A stretch of DNA of 64,000 nt from G963662905 sp965230045 (GCA_965230045.1 OZ245940.1:3224001-3288000); one strand, 5' to 3'; shown: positions 24,886 through 33,192, counted from the first letter of the stretch. The notes: generated by a model not told the origin, from the letters alone. Translations and numbers: made by a program.

Positions 24886-26046
24886 TTAATAAACGATTTC
24901 TTCCCTGAAGTTTTCAATAATAGAGATGAAGGCATTGCCAACCGATTGCCCCAGGCCGCATTTTGAAGCGAGGCGCATACTTTCAGCCAGTTTTACCAGT
25001 TCATCAAGATAAGTCTGAGGGCGTTCTTTGCGTTTCACGGCAAGAATACCTTTGAGCAGCTGCTGCGTGCCCACACGACATGGCGTACATTGACCGCATG
25101 ATTCTTCTTCGAAAAACTCGAGGTAGTTGTGCAGTACGTTGAACATAGAACGTGAACTGTTGAAAATCTTCATGGATCCGCCGGTTGGGATACCTTCGAA
25201 ACCAATGATGGTTTCAGCGAATTTTTTGCGGGGCACACAAAAACCTGATGCGCCACCTACCTGAACAGCTTTGGTATCGCCATCGCCAAATTCCTCAACG
25301 AAATCGGCTACAGTCATGCCCAGTTCCAGCTCATATACACCTTCTTTGGAGCAATCGCCGGAAACAGAAAAAAGTTTGCTTCCGCGAGAATCGCTTGTAC
25401 CCAGTTTTTTGTACTCATCAGCACCAATTAATGCAATAATGAGGGTACTAACCAGCGTTTCCACATTGTTGACTACAGTTGGTTTTCCGAGATAACCTTC
25501 AGTAACCGGGAACGGTGGCTTATTGCGTGGCTCGCCACGTTTACCTTCCATTGATTCGATGAGCGCAGTTTCTTCACCGCAAACATATGCACCTGATCCA
25601 AAGCGCATATCCAGTGTAAAATCGAAATCCATTTTTTTAAACTCTGCATTCAGGTTATTGATTACCTGACGGAGTTTTGGAACGAGGAATTTATATTCTG
25701 CACGCAGATAAATATAACCTTCTTTAGCTCCAATGATGTGGCCGCAAAGAGCCATTCCACAAAATACTTTTTCCGGAACCTGATCGAGGATTTCACGATC
25801 TTTAAAAGTACCTGGTTCGCCTTCATCGGCATTACAGATCACATATTTGGTATCGCCTTCTGCATCTTTGGCGAATTTCCACTTAAGCCCTGTGAGGAAA
25901 CCTGCTCCTCCGCGGCCTTTCAGACCAGAGTCCATAAGATCCATGATGAACTCGTCTTTATCTTTTTGCATGGTTTTGCGCAGGATGTCGGCGCAATCTG
26001 CATCCTTTTTGAAGATATAATCTACTCGTCTAACTTTGCTTTGCAT
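24886..26046 (-). CDS. NuoF-like FMN/NADH-binding hydrogenase subunit (short HydB form)
   Basis: 386 aa. NADH/FMN site GRGGAGFLTGLKWKF (about 42-56) and CNADEGEPGTFKDR, then SGAYVCGEETALIESMEGKRGEPRNKPP, an SLBB-like section and the [4Fe-4S] motif SCGQCTPCR with a further Cys in SKCGLGQ. It transfers electrons between NADH and the iron-sulfur chain of HydA. Bifurcating HydB subunits are around 600 aa, with an N-terminal thioredoxin-like [2Fe-2S] domain and a C-terminal ferredoxin domain; both are absent here, so this is the core module only. Middle gene of the hydrogenase operon, 45 bp after the nuoE-like gene. Confidence 0.9.
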   Translation of the reverse strand: MQSKVRRVDYIFKKDADCADILRKTMQKDKDEFIMDLMDSGLKGRGGAGFLTGLKWKFAKDAEGDTKYVICNADEGEPGTFKDREILDQVPEKVFCGMALCGHIIGAKEGYIYLRAEYKFLVPKLRQVINNLNAEFKKMDFDFTLDMRFGSGAYVCGEETALIESMEGKRGEPRNKPPFPVTEGYLGKPTVVNNVETLVSTLIIALIGADEYKKLGTSDSRGSKLFSVSGDCSKEGVYELELGMTVADFVEEFGDGDTKAVQVGGASGFCVPRKKFAETIIGFEGIPTGGSMKIFNSSRSMFNVLHNYLEFFEEESCGQCTPCRVGTQQLLKGILAVKRKERPQTYLDELVKLAESMRLASKCGLGQSVGNAFISIIENFREEIVY

Positions 26047-26091
26047 TTGTATAGTTTTAATATGAATAAAACAATGAATTAAGGCAGCAAC

Positions 26092-26556
26092 CTATTTGTG
26101 CATATACTCTTCTACGATACGAATGGCCTTTTCGGGCGTGAGTTCTGTAAAGACATCATCGTTAATCAGCATGGCAGGGCCTTTATGGCACCACCCGAGG
26201 CAGTTTGTTGCCAGCAGCGAAAATTTCTTATCTGCTGTAGTTTGGCCAACTTTGATTTTCAAAGTATCTTCGAGCGCATCAATAATAGCCGCTTTCCCTT
26301 TCATATCGCACACAATCGTGCGGCAAACGCGGATCACGTATTTGCCCAGTTCGCGTGTTTCTATAAAACTGTAGAATGAAGCAGTACCATACACTTCGGC
26401 AGCCGAGAGATCGAGCTCACGGGCCACATTAACAACTGTTTCGTCCGAAAGAAAATTTCGGGCTTCAACAATTTCCTGCAGAATAGGCATCAGGCTTTCG
26501 CGTTTGCGGCCGTGCTTATCTGCCAGGTCTTTCACTAATCTTTCTGTATTCGACAT
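26092..26556 (-). CDS. nuoE: NuoE-like [2Fe-2S] subunit of NADH-linked hydrogenase (HydC)
   Basis: 154 aa, normal for the family. N-terminal helical bundle followed by a thioredoxin-like domain carrying four cluster Cys: C-x4-C in CRTIVC (about 86-91) and C-x3-C in CLGWC (about 124-128). Passes electrons between the FMN subunit and HydA. First gene of the operon nuoE-nuoF-hydA-response regulator; upstream lies a 407-bp divergent promoter region. Confidence 0.92.
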   Translation of the reverse strand: MSNTERLVKDLADKHGRKRESLMPILQEIVEARNFLSDETVVNVARELDLSAAEVYGTASFYSFIETRELGKYVIRVCRTIVCDMKGKAAIIDALEDTLKIKVGQTTADKKFSLLATNCLGWCHKGPAMLINDDVFTELTPEKAIRIVEEYMHK

Positions 26557-26658
26557 GTAAACCTCCGTTTAGTTTAGCTAATAATTTCTTAAATTCTATT
26601 AATAAATCCTTGGTTTATCAGGTAAGAACGCGTCTTGTTAATTGATTAACAATGCTGC

Positions 26659-26694
26659 CAAAAGTATAATATAGCCTCATATGCTTTCTGCAAA
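26659..26694 (-). promoter_or_regulatory. Candidate promoter of the nuoE-nuoF-hydA operon
   Basis: On the minus strand TTTG (26694-26691) and TACTTTTG (26666-26659), fitting -33 and -7 elements but with a long 24-bp spacer; about 100 bp before the nuoE start. Confidence 0.4.
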
Positions 26695-26871
26695 AATTTT
26701 CAAAATTTCTATGATAATTTAGTATTTATATTTAGTCTAAATTCTATTTCCGCCCTAAACACTGTATTTCAAGTGGTTATTCTTACAATCCTAAGCTTTT
26801 TCCCTTTCAGTATTTAGTAAATATTCACTTATTGTTATTCCAATAACACTGTTAATTTATTCACAAAAAGT

Positions 26872-26903
26872 TTTGTTAACTAAAGATCATGCCTTAAATT
26901 TGC
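26872..26903 (+). promoter_or_regulatory. Promoter of the sensory-hydrogenase operon
   Basis: TTTG at 26872-26875, 19-bp spacer, TAAATTTGC at 26895-26903: an excellent match to the -33/-7 consensus of Bacteroidota. The ATG follows about 60 bp downstream. Confidence 0.7.
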
Positions 26904-26963
26904 ACGCTAAGCCCGGCTTTTGAAGAAAAATACTATTTTAGTAGCTAAATTACATAACACAAA

Positions 26964-27308
26964 ATGATGAACATCCAGCAGATACAAAAAACACTTGACT
27001 GCCATTTGCAGTACAGCGATGACAGCTTGAAGGAGATAGAGTTTGCTTTTGCATCCGATTTGATGAGTGACGTGCTTTTTGTTGAGGCGCCAAAAATGCT
27101 CCTGATCACAGGACTGGCCACCACCCAATCGATACGCACGGCAGATGTTGCCGATATCGACTGTGTTGTGCTGGTCCGTGGAAAAAAAGCGAGTCCCGAA
27201 ATGATTGAACTGGCAAAAGAATGCCGCATCAGTTTGCTCGAATCCGAAATGTCGATGTTTAAAGCTTCCGCAATGCTTTATCAGGCAGGTATCAAACCCA
27301 TTTTCTGA
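26964..27308 (+). CDS. DRTGG-domain protein 1
   Basis: 114 aa, a stand-alone DRTGG-like domain related to the N-terminal domain of HPr kinase: FASDLMSDVLFV, LLITGLATTQSIRTADVADIDCVVLVRGK and ISLLESEMSMFKASAMLY. DRTGG domains are thought to bind small ligands or act as regulatory modules. First gene of a tightly packed six-gene operon (gaps from -1 to about 42 bp); a second DRTGG protein is encoded at 29112. Two adjacent ATGs (26964, 26967) are possible starts. Confidence 0.75.
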   Translation: MMNIQQIQKTLDCHLQYSDDSLKEIEFAFASDLMSDVLFVEAPKMLLITGLATTQSIRTADVADIDCVVLVRGKKASPEMIELAKECRISLLESEMSMFKASAMLYQAGIKPIF

Positions 27309-27724
27309 TGTTGGAGCTCGATTTTAAAGTTGAAGGCGGTGATTTTTCAACCGCAGGCCTGGCTTCCGGTCATGTCAAAAAAGTTTTGAAACAGCTCAAT
27401 GTGCCGCCTCCGGTAATCCGCCGAACCGTTGTTGCCCTCTACGAAGCGGAAGTGAATATTGTTGCGCATGCATTCCGTGGCGAAATCAAAATCTACATCA
27501 GCCCCGAAAAAATAATTATGGAACTTAATGATGAAGGCCCCGGCATCCCGGACATCAACCTGGCTATGACCGAAGGATACTCCACAGCCTCGCCCAAAGT
27601 ACGCGAAATGGGCTTTGGCGCAGGAATGGGCTTGCCCAACATCAAAAAAAATGTAGATACACTCAAATTAAACAGCACCGTAGGACAGGGCACTCAACTA
27701 ACACTCGAAGTAATGCTGAAATAA
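27308..27724 (+). CDS. RsbT/anti-sigma-factor-like ATPase
   Basis: 138 aa GHKL ATPase. N box EAEVNIVAHAFRG (about 50), G1 DEGPGIPDINLAM (about 74) and G2-like GFGAGMGLPNIKK (about 97-109) are visible. RsbT/SpoIIAB-type proteins act as switch kinases or anti-sigma factors in partner-switching. Its ATG overlaps the stop of the DRTGG gene by 1 bp, and the hydrogenase-like gene begins 7 bp after it, pointing to a single signalling unit. Confidence 0.82.
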   Translation: MLELDFKVEGGDFSTAGLASGHVKKVLKQLNVPPPVIRRTVVALYEAEVNIVAHAFRGEIKIYISPEKIIMELNDEGPGIPDINLAMTEGYSTASPKVREMGFGAGMGLPNIKKNVDTLKLNSTVGQGTQLTLEVMLK

Positions 27725-27731
27725 AATAATT

Positions 27732-29069
27732 ATGAGCTATAACGCAATCCATCACGCACTTAAAGTCAATAAGGATGTTTGTATCGGCTGCATGCACTGC
27801 ATGAAAACCTGCCCTACAGAAGCCATCAGGATACGCTCGGGCAAAGCCAATATCCTTGCCGACCGTTGTGTGGATTGCGGCGAATGCTTCCGTGTTTGCC
27901 CCGTAAATGCCATTTATATCGAACAAGACCCTTTCCGCCAGATATTCGATTATAAATACCGTATTGCTCTGGTGCCCGCAGTTTTCTTTGGACAGTTTCC
28001 CACCAAAATACACACCCGACAGGTGTACAGCACCCTGATGGAACTGGGTTTCACCAATGTGTTTGAAGTAGAACATGCCGGCGAATTCCTGCTTGAAAAC
28101 CTGCTGGAGTATATCAAAAAACCAGACATTCCCAAACCGGTCATTTCCTCTTTTTGCCCTGCCGTAATACGCCTGATCCAGGTCTCCTTCCCTACCCTTA
28201 CCGATCATATCATGCTGCTGAAGCCTCCGGTGGACCTGGCAGCAATTTTCTACCGCAAAAGGCTGAACGATATGGGCGTGGATGACAAAGATATCGGGAT
28301 ATTTTATGTAACACCCTGTGCAGCAAAGATTGCAGCGGTAAAAAGTCCTGTTGGAGAAGAAAAATCCGACATCACCGGAACGCTTAACATGAGCCTTGTA
28401 TATAATAAGGTATATACGGCCATCAAACAATCGAAAAATGCCAGCTGCATTGTGCCCGGCATCAAGCAAATCAGCGATACCAGTGTGCGCTGGAGCCTTA
28501 CCGGTGGCGAAGCCTGCAATGTGCCGGGACGCACTTTGGCCATCGACGGTATTTATAATGTAATCGATTTCCTCGAAAAACTGGAAAATGAGGAAATCAA
28601 TGATATTGATTTTCTGGAGCTGCGTGCCTGCGACCAAAGCTGTGCTGCCGGCGTGCTGAATGTACAAAACCGATTCCTCGCAGTGGAACGCCTCAACAGA
28701 AGAGCTGAAAAATTTAAAAAACGTAAAGACGACCCCCGATATCAAAAGCTAAATCCGGGATTGGAATGCTATAAGGAATACCTGCAGGACAATATAAATA
28801 TCGAACCGGTACATCCCCGTTCGATGATGAAGCTCGATGAAGATATGAGCAAGGCCATGGAAAAAATGATGGAAGTAAACCGCATCATGGAAATACTGCC
28901 CCGGGTGGACTGCGGAACCTGTGGCGCACCGAACTGTCAGGCTCATGCCGAAGATGTGGTGCAAGGCATGGCCGAACTCAACAACTGCATATTCCTGCAA
29001 AGAAAAAAAGCAGAAAATAAAGACAGCCTCCGCAATATCTGGGGCGATGATAAAATCAAAAAACATTAA
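27732..29069 (+). CDS. Sensory-type [FeFe] hydrogenase homologue with ferredoxin and FeS domains
   Basis: 445 aa. N-terminal 2x[4Fe-4S] ferredoxin (CIGCMHCMKTCP about 17, CVDCGECFRVCP about 46), H-cluster-like domain with Cys142 (SSFCPAVI), Cys196 (TPCAAK), Cys300 and Cys304 (RACDQSCAAG), and a C-terminal FeS domain (CGTCGAPNC about 397, with a further Cys in NNC). The four H-cluster ligands are kept, but the surrounding motifs are changed relative to HydA in this window (TSCSP, MPCTAKKYE, MACPGGC). This pattern, and the lack of N-terminal NuoG-like domains, fits the group called HydS or group C, regarded as H2 or redox sensors. No PAS domain is seen; instead, regulatory partners are encoded on both sides. 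Confidence 0.85.
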   Translation: MSYNAIHHALKVNKDVCIGCMHCMKTCPTEAIRIRSGKANILADRCVDCGECFRVCPVNAIYIEQDPFRQIFDYKYRIALVPAVFFGQFPTKIHTRQVYSTLMELGFTNVFEVEHAGEFLLENLLEYIKKPDIPKPVISSFCPAVIRLIQVSFPTLTDHIMLLKPPVDLAAIFYRKRLNDMGVDDKDIGIFYVTPCAAKIAAVKSPVGEEKSDITGTLNMSLVYNKVYTAIKQSKNASCIVPGIKQISDTSVRWSLTGGEACNVPGRTLAIDGIYNVIDFLEKLENEEINDIDFLELRACDQSCAAGVLNVQNRFLAVERLNRRAEKFKKRKDDPRYQKLNPGLECYKEYLQDNINIEPVHPRSMMKLDEDMSKAMEKMMEVNRIMEILPRVDCGTCGAPNCQAHAEDVVQGMAELNNCIFLQRKKAENKDSLRNIWGDDKIKKH

Positions 29070-29111
29070 TTACGAAATTCACATTAATCAAATCTTATAC
29101 ATTATATCAAT

Positions 29112-29444
29112 ATGACGGTAAAAGAATTAGTTGATCAGCTTGGGCTGAAGGTTTTCAGTGGAGAAGCAGGGCTTCAGAATGAAATTGAAGGCGGCTATGT
29201 TTCTGATTTGCTCAGCGATGTGATGGGCAATTCCAAAGCCGGTCAGGTGTGGATGACGCTGCAAACCCACAAAAACGTAATGGCCATCGCCTCCCTGAAA
29301 GACCTGGCAGCCGTTGTGCTGGTCAAAAACAACGAGCCCGACGAAGATACGCTGGCGCAAAGCAATGAAGAAGGCATACCCGTTCTGGGAACTTCCGACG
29401 AATGCTTTGAAATCAGCGGAAAAATCTGGTCACTCCTCAAATAA
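29112..29444 (+). CDS. DRTGG-domain protein 2
   Basis: 110 aa. Same fold family as the gene at 26964: VKELVDQLGLKVFSGEAGL, GGYVSDLLSDVMGN, VWMTLQTHKNVMAIASLKDLAAVVLVK, and a C-terminal GIPVLGTSDECFEISGKIW. Likely ligand-binding or docking module of the sensory hydrogenase operon. Followed after 5 bp by the PHP gene. Confidence 0.75.
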   Translation: MTVKELVDQLGLKVFSGEAGLQNEIEGGYVSDLLSDVMGNSKAGQVWMTLQTHKNVMAIASLKDLAAVVLVKNNEPDEDTLAQSNEEGIPVLGTSDECFEISGKIWSLLK

Positions 29445-29449
29445 AGCCT

Positions 29450-30193
29450 ATGCGCGATTTCCGTGCCGACCTGCATATCCACACACTGCTTTCGCCCTGC
29501 GGTAGCCTGGAAATGAGCCCCGCTGCCATTGTTCAACTGGCCAAAGCGCGCAATATCGACATCATCGGGATTACCGACCACAACCACAGCGGGCATTCCG
29601 CCCTGATACAAGAACTGGCTGCGGCAGAAGGGATTTTTGTGCTGCGTGGATTTGAAGTTACATCAAAAGAAGAAGCCCATTGCTTGGCTTTTTTCGAAAA
29701 AGAGCACGAAATCAAAGCTTTTCAGGATTTCATCGATGACCATATCCTGAAAATTGATAATAATCCCGATAAATTTGGTTATCAGGTGATTATTGACAAG
29801 GATGAGATGATCACAGAGGAAATCCCCTGGTTGCTCATCAACGCCATTGACTATGATGTGGATAAACTTGCCAGGAAAGTGCACAGCCTGAACGGATTAT
29901 TTATTCCTGCCCATGTAAACCGCGAAGCTTTCAGCCTGATGAGCCAGCTGGGATTTGTTCCGCCCGATATCAAAGCAGATGCACTGGAAATCAGCCGCCA
30001 TACCACCAAAGAAAAATTCCTGAAAAGTCAGTCCTATCTGTCTGGTTTCAGCTTTATCCAAAGCTCCGATGCGCATTATCCCGAAGACCTGGGGCGGGTA
30101 TGGAGCATTTTCCATATGGAAGAAGCTTCCTTTGCGGAAATCCGTAAAGCATTGAAAAAAGAAGACGGCAGAAATGTAAAAACTTTAGCTTAA
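29450..30193 (+). CDS. PHP-domain metal-dependent phosphoesterase
   Basis: 247 aa. The four PHP motifs are visible: RADLHIHTLLSPCG (about 4-17), GITDHNHSGH (about 39-48), FIPAHVNRE (about 147) and SSDAHYPEDLG (about 205). These residues coordinate a di- or trinuclear metal centre. In other stand-alone PHP proteins the substrates are nucleotides or small phosphates; here it may make or remove a signal in the hydrogenase-sensing operon (inference). Confidence 0.85.
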   Translation: MRDFRADLHIHTLLSPCGSLEMSPAAIVQLAKARNIDIIGITDHNHSGHSALIQELAAAEGIFVLRGFEVTSKEEAHCLAFFEKEHEIKAFQDFIDDHILKIDNNPDKFGYQVIIDKDEMITEEIPWLLINAIDYDVDKLARKVHSLNGLFIPAHVNREAFSLMSQLGFVPPDIKADALEISRHTTKEKFLKSQSYLSGFSFIQSSDAHYPEDLGRVWSIFHMEEASFAEIRKALKKEDGRNVKTLA

Positions 30194-30197
30194 TCCC

Positions 30198-30746
30198 ATG
30201 AAAGACATCTCGCTGCATATCCTGGACATCGTACAAAACAGTACGCGCGCCAAAGCCACCGAAATAGAAGTACAATTAGAAGAAAAACCGGCTGAAGATC
30301 AGCTCATCCTGACTATTAAAGACAACGGTAGCGGCATTGCGCCCGAGATGCTCAAAACAATCACTGATCCCTACACAACTTCACGCACCAGCCGCAAGGT
30401 AGGCATGGGATTATCGCTTTTAAGGCAAAATACGGAACTGAGCGAAGGTGATTTTTCCATAAATTCCGAATTAGGCAAAGGAACGGAACTCAGCGCCGCT
30501 TTTGGGCTTTCGCATATCGACCGTCCGCCTTTGGGCGATATCGAAGGCACAATGGCGCTCATTATCAGCTCACATCCGGAAATCAACATCATTTACAAAC
30601 ATATCTGCCCCGGAGGTGAAGTAGCGCTCAGCACTGCAGAACTCAAAGAGCAACTCGAAGGCGTTCCCCTCAGCCATCCCGAAGTAATCCGTTTTATCAA
30701 AGAATTTCTGAAAGAGAACTTACAGGAAATCAAAGCCGCACGTTAA
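30198..30746 (+). CDS. HATPase_c (histidine-kinase-like) ATP-binding protein
   Basis: 182 aa. GHKL fold with N box ISLHILDIVQNSTRAKATEI, G1 DNGSGIAPEM, and G2 GMGLSLL; a ~60-residue C-terminal extension carries no known motif. No dimerisation/His-acceptor domain is visible, so it is either a kinase of a protein substrate or an ATP-dependent switch. Last gene of the operon, 4 bp after the PHP gene. It could pair with the CheY-like protein of the divergent operon, but this is only a suggestion. Confidence 0.8.
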   Translation: MKDISLHILDIVQNSTRAKATEIEVQLEEKPAEDQLILTIKDNGSGIAPEMLKTITDPYTTSRTSRKVGMGLSLLRQNTELSEGDFSINSELGKGTELSAAFGLSHIDRPPLGDIEGTMALIISSHPEINIIYKHICPGGEVALSTAELKEQLEGVPLSHPEVIRFIKEFLKENLQEIKAAR

Positions 30747-30771
30747 AAGCATATGCCCCGAATGCAAATCC

Positions 30772-30810
30772 TGCAACGGCTGTGCAACGGGTTTGCAACG
30801 GCAATGCGCA
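30772..30810 (+). repeat. 11-bp-period TGCAAC array (locus 1)
   Basis: TGCAAC starts at 30772, 30783 and 30794 and TGCGC at 30805, each 11 bp apart. The same pattern recurs at 33037-33075 and 49643-49692. Confidence 0.75.
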
Positions 30811-30825
30811 AAAACACTCCCAAAA

Positions 30826-30963
30826 GGGCTGAAAGCCCGACACCGTAAGAGGGCTGTAAGCCCGGCACCGTAAGAGGGCTGAAAGCCCGACACCGTAAGA
30901 GGGCTGAAAGCCCGGCACCGTAAGAGGGCTGAAAGCCCGGCTCCGTAAGAGGGCTGAAAGCCC
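30826..30963. repeat. Six palindromes GGGCTGAAAGCCC with exact 25-bp period (REP array)
   Basis: GGGCTGAAAGCCC (one GGGCTGTAAGCCC) begins at 30826, 30851, 30876, 30901, 30926 and 30951. Linkers read GRCNCCGTAAGA. Each palindrome has 5-bp arms. The same core recurs in the large array on the other side of the transposase gene, so both are REP-type repeats of the RAYT. Spacers are near-identical, so this is not a CRISPR array. Confidence 0.9.
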
Positions 30964-31034
30964 AGCCCAGAAACCCTCCACACGAAGCCTTCACGGAGTA
31001 TGACGATTACCAATCAGCACATATACAAAATACG

Positions 31035-31042
31035 TATCTTTG
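31035..31042 (+). promoter_or_regulatory. -7 element before the RAYT gene
   Basis: TATCTTTG fits the Bacteroidota -7 consensus, 25 bp before the ATG at 31067; no good -33 box was found. Confidence 0.4.
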
Positions 31043-31066
31043 ATCAATAATCAAAAAATACAAAAA

Positions 31067-31519
31067 ATGTCACAAAGTATCAGCACCAACATCAATCACA
31101 TCGTATTCTCAACCAAATACAGAGAACACCTTGTAAGCGAAGAAATCCGTCCAAAAATGCAGGCATATATTATTGGGGTTTTATCCAAAAAGGGATCCTA
31201 CGTGCATGAAATCTATATGAATCCTGACCACTTACATGTATTATGCACACTGCCAAAACCAATGAGCATTCCGCAATTAATCTCTGCCATCAAAATACCC
31301 ACATCAAAATGGACTAAAAATAATGGCATACCAAATTTTCGCTGGCAAGATGGTTATGGCAGTTTTTCTGTGAGCAGATGGGATATTGATATGATCTCAA
31401 ATTATATCAGAAACCAACCCAAACATCACAATAACATTAAATCTGATTTCAAAGAGGAATACCGGGGTCTTTTGAAAAAGCATGAAGTTGAATTTGATGA
31501 AAAATATGTTTGGGATTAA
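31067..31519 (+). CDS. IS200-like Y1 transposase, REP-associated (RAYT) type
   Basis: 150 aa from the ATG at 31067 (MSQSISTNINHIVFSTK). HUH motif HLH in NPDHLHVLCTLP (about residue 60) and the catalytic Tyr in SNYIRNQPKHH (about 115) are intact. The family cuts single-stranded DNA near hairpins. Single-copy members of this group, called RAYTs, process REP palindromes. Here GGGCTGAAAGCCC palindromes lie on both sides (30826-30963 and 31541-32909), strongly suggesting they are its substrates. No IS-type ends were seen. Confidence 0.88.
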   Translation: MSQSISTNINHIVFSTKYREHLVSEEIRPKMQAYIIGVLSKKGSYVHEIYMNPDHLHVLCTLPKPMSIPQLISAIKIPTSKWTKNNGIPNFRWQDGYGSFSVSRWDIDMISNYIRNQPKHHNNIKSDFKEEYRGLLKKHEVEFDEKYVWD

Positions 31520-31540
31520 ACCTAACGAATGAATCAACCA

Positions 31541-32909
31541 AAGGGCTGTAAGCCCGACCTTGTAAGAGGGCTGCAAGCCCGGCAATGTATATGCGCAGGT
31601 TTTGAGCAAAGCGATAAACCTGCGCAAATGTCCTCCAAACCTCAGAGGGCTGTAAGCCCGGCTCCGTAACCATCCATACCGGGTCGCCACTTTCAGGGCT
31701 ATATCCAGATAGCAGCAGCAATGCGCCCTATGGAACTGCAAGCGTTTCACAGGGCGCATTGATACGGGTGAGCCTTACAGGCTCGGCAGCAGATATCCTT
31801 CAACCTCACAAAGGGCTGTAAGCCAGGTCCCGTAAGATGGCTGAAAGCCCGGCAATGTACATGCGCAGGTTTTGAGCAAAGCGATAAACCTGCGCAAATG
31901 TCCTCCAAACCTCAGAGGGCTGTAAGCCCGGCTCCGTAACCATCCACACCGGGCCGCCACTTTCAGGGCTATATCCAGATAGCAGCCACAAGGCGCCCTG
32001 TGAAACTGCAAGCGTTTCACAGAACGCCTTGCTACGGGTGAGCCTTACAGGCTCAGAAGCAGATATCCCTCAACCTCACAAAGGGCTGTAAGCCAGGTCC
32101 CGTAAGAGGGCTGTAAGCCCGGCAATGTATATGCGCAGGTTTTAAGCAAAGCGATAAACCTGCGCAAATGTCCTCCAAACCTCAGAGGGCTGTAAGCCCG
32201 GCTCCGTAACCATCCACACCGGGCCGCCACTTTCAGGGCTATATCCAGATAGCAGCCACAAGGCGCCCTGTGAAACTGCAAGCATTTCACAGAACGCCTT
32301 GATACGGGTGAGCCTTACAGGCTCGGCAGCAGATATCCCTCAACCTCACAATGGGCTGAAAGCCCGACCTTGTAAGAGGGCTGTAAGCCCGGCAATGTAT
32401 ATGCGCAGGTTTTGAGCAAAGCGATAAACCTGCGCAAATGTCCTCCAAACCTCAGAGGGCTGTAAGCCCGGCTCCGTAACCATCCACACCGGGCCGCCAC
32501 TTTCAGGGCTATATCCAGATAGCAGCCACAAGGCGCCCTGTGAAACTGCAAGCGTTTCACAGAACGCCTTGATACGGGTGAGCCTTACAGGCTCGGCAGC
32601 AGATATCCCTCAACCTCACAAAGGGCTATAAGCCCGTTACCGTAAGAGGGCTGTAAGCCCGGCAATGTACATGCGCAGGTTTTGAGCAAAGCGATAAACC
32701 TGCGCAAATGTCCTCCAAACCTCAGAGGGCTGTAAGCCCGGCCCCGTAACCATCCACACCGAGCCGCCACTTTCAGGGCTATATCCAGATAGCTGCCACA
32801 AGGCGCCCTGTGAAACTGCAAGCGTTTCACAGATCGCCTTGCTACGGGTGAGCCTTACAGGCTCGGCAGCAGATATCCCTCAACCTCACAATGGGCTGCA
32901 AGCCCGGCT
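31541..32909. repeat. Five-copy 270-bp tandem array of REP palindromes
   Basis: The marker TGCGCAAATGTCCTCC occurs at 31621, 31891, 32161, 32431 and 32701, exactly 270 bp apart. Each unit holds GGGCTGTAAGCCC palindromes, the hairpin GCGCAGGTTT...AAACCTGCGC, CTGTGAAAC...GTTTCACAG inside AAGGCG...CGCCTT, and GAGCCTTACAGGCTC. Copies differ by few substitutions, some compensatory in stems (e.g. AATGCGCCCT/AGGGCGCATT in the first). Because 270 is a multiple of 3, an ~81-codon frame stays open in each unit on the minus strand; I consider it non-coding. No gene is seen between 31520 and 33192. Confidence 0.92.
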
Positions 32910-33036
32910 ACCTTTCGGTTCGGGTTTCCCTTTTTCCGCTTAGATTTACTGAAACAGCCTCCAACACAACCGCATGTGTTGGACAACACAACCGTATGTG
33001 TTTGCAAAGACATAAGGGCGTGTTTTGAAACAGCGC

Positions 33037-33075
33037 TGCAACGGCCCTGCAACACTTCTGCAACGGTAATGCGAC
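33037..33075 (+). repeat. 11-bp-period TGCAAC array (locus 2)
   Basis: TGCAAC starts at 33037, 33048 and 33059, TGCGAC at 33070. It lies on the far side of the RAYT region from locus 1 and in the same orientation, so the two bracket 30772-33075. Confidence 0.75.
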
Positions 33076-33136
33076 CTCAGCCAAACCAACCAACAGAAAT
33101 AAATTCAAAATGTAGATAAATATTTTTTGGTGATTG

Positions 33137-33168
33137 TTTGCACAGAGAATGATAAAAATTTATCTTTG
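33137..33168 (+). promoter_or_regulatory. Promoter of the nuclease-helicase gene
   Basis: TTTG (33137-33140), 20-bp spacer, TATCTTTG (33161-33168): strong match to -33/-7. The transcript would begin about 17 bp before a leader ORF at 33193. Confidence 0.65.
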
Positions 33169-33192
33169 ACGAAGTTTGATCTTTTAACACTA

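Larger units (their letters stand above)
26557..26963. other. Divergent regulatory region between the two hydrogenase operons
   Basis: 407 bp, strongly AT-rich, no ORF. It contains candidate promoters in both directions (26659-26694 on minus, 26872-26903 on plus), so the catalytic and sensory hydrogenase operons may share regulation. Inverted repeats such as AAATTTTCAAAATTT are visible but no clear operator could be named. Confidence 0.6.

Noticed and set aside
27663..28745. 360-codon minus-strand open frame opposite the sensory hydrogenase gene
   Set aside because: Antisense shadow of the ferredoxin/H-cluster protein, rich in His/Phe/Tyr without motifs.
30826..30963. Possible CRISPR array
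   Set aside because: Period is 25 bp with near-identical linkers and no unique spacers, and no cas genes; it is a tandem palindrome array.
31775..32830. Repeated 81-aa minus-strand ORFs as real genes
   Set aside because: Identical frames arise from a 270-bp (multiple of three) tandem repeat; variation follows hairpin stems.
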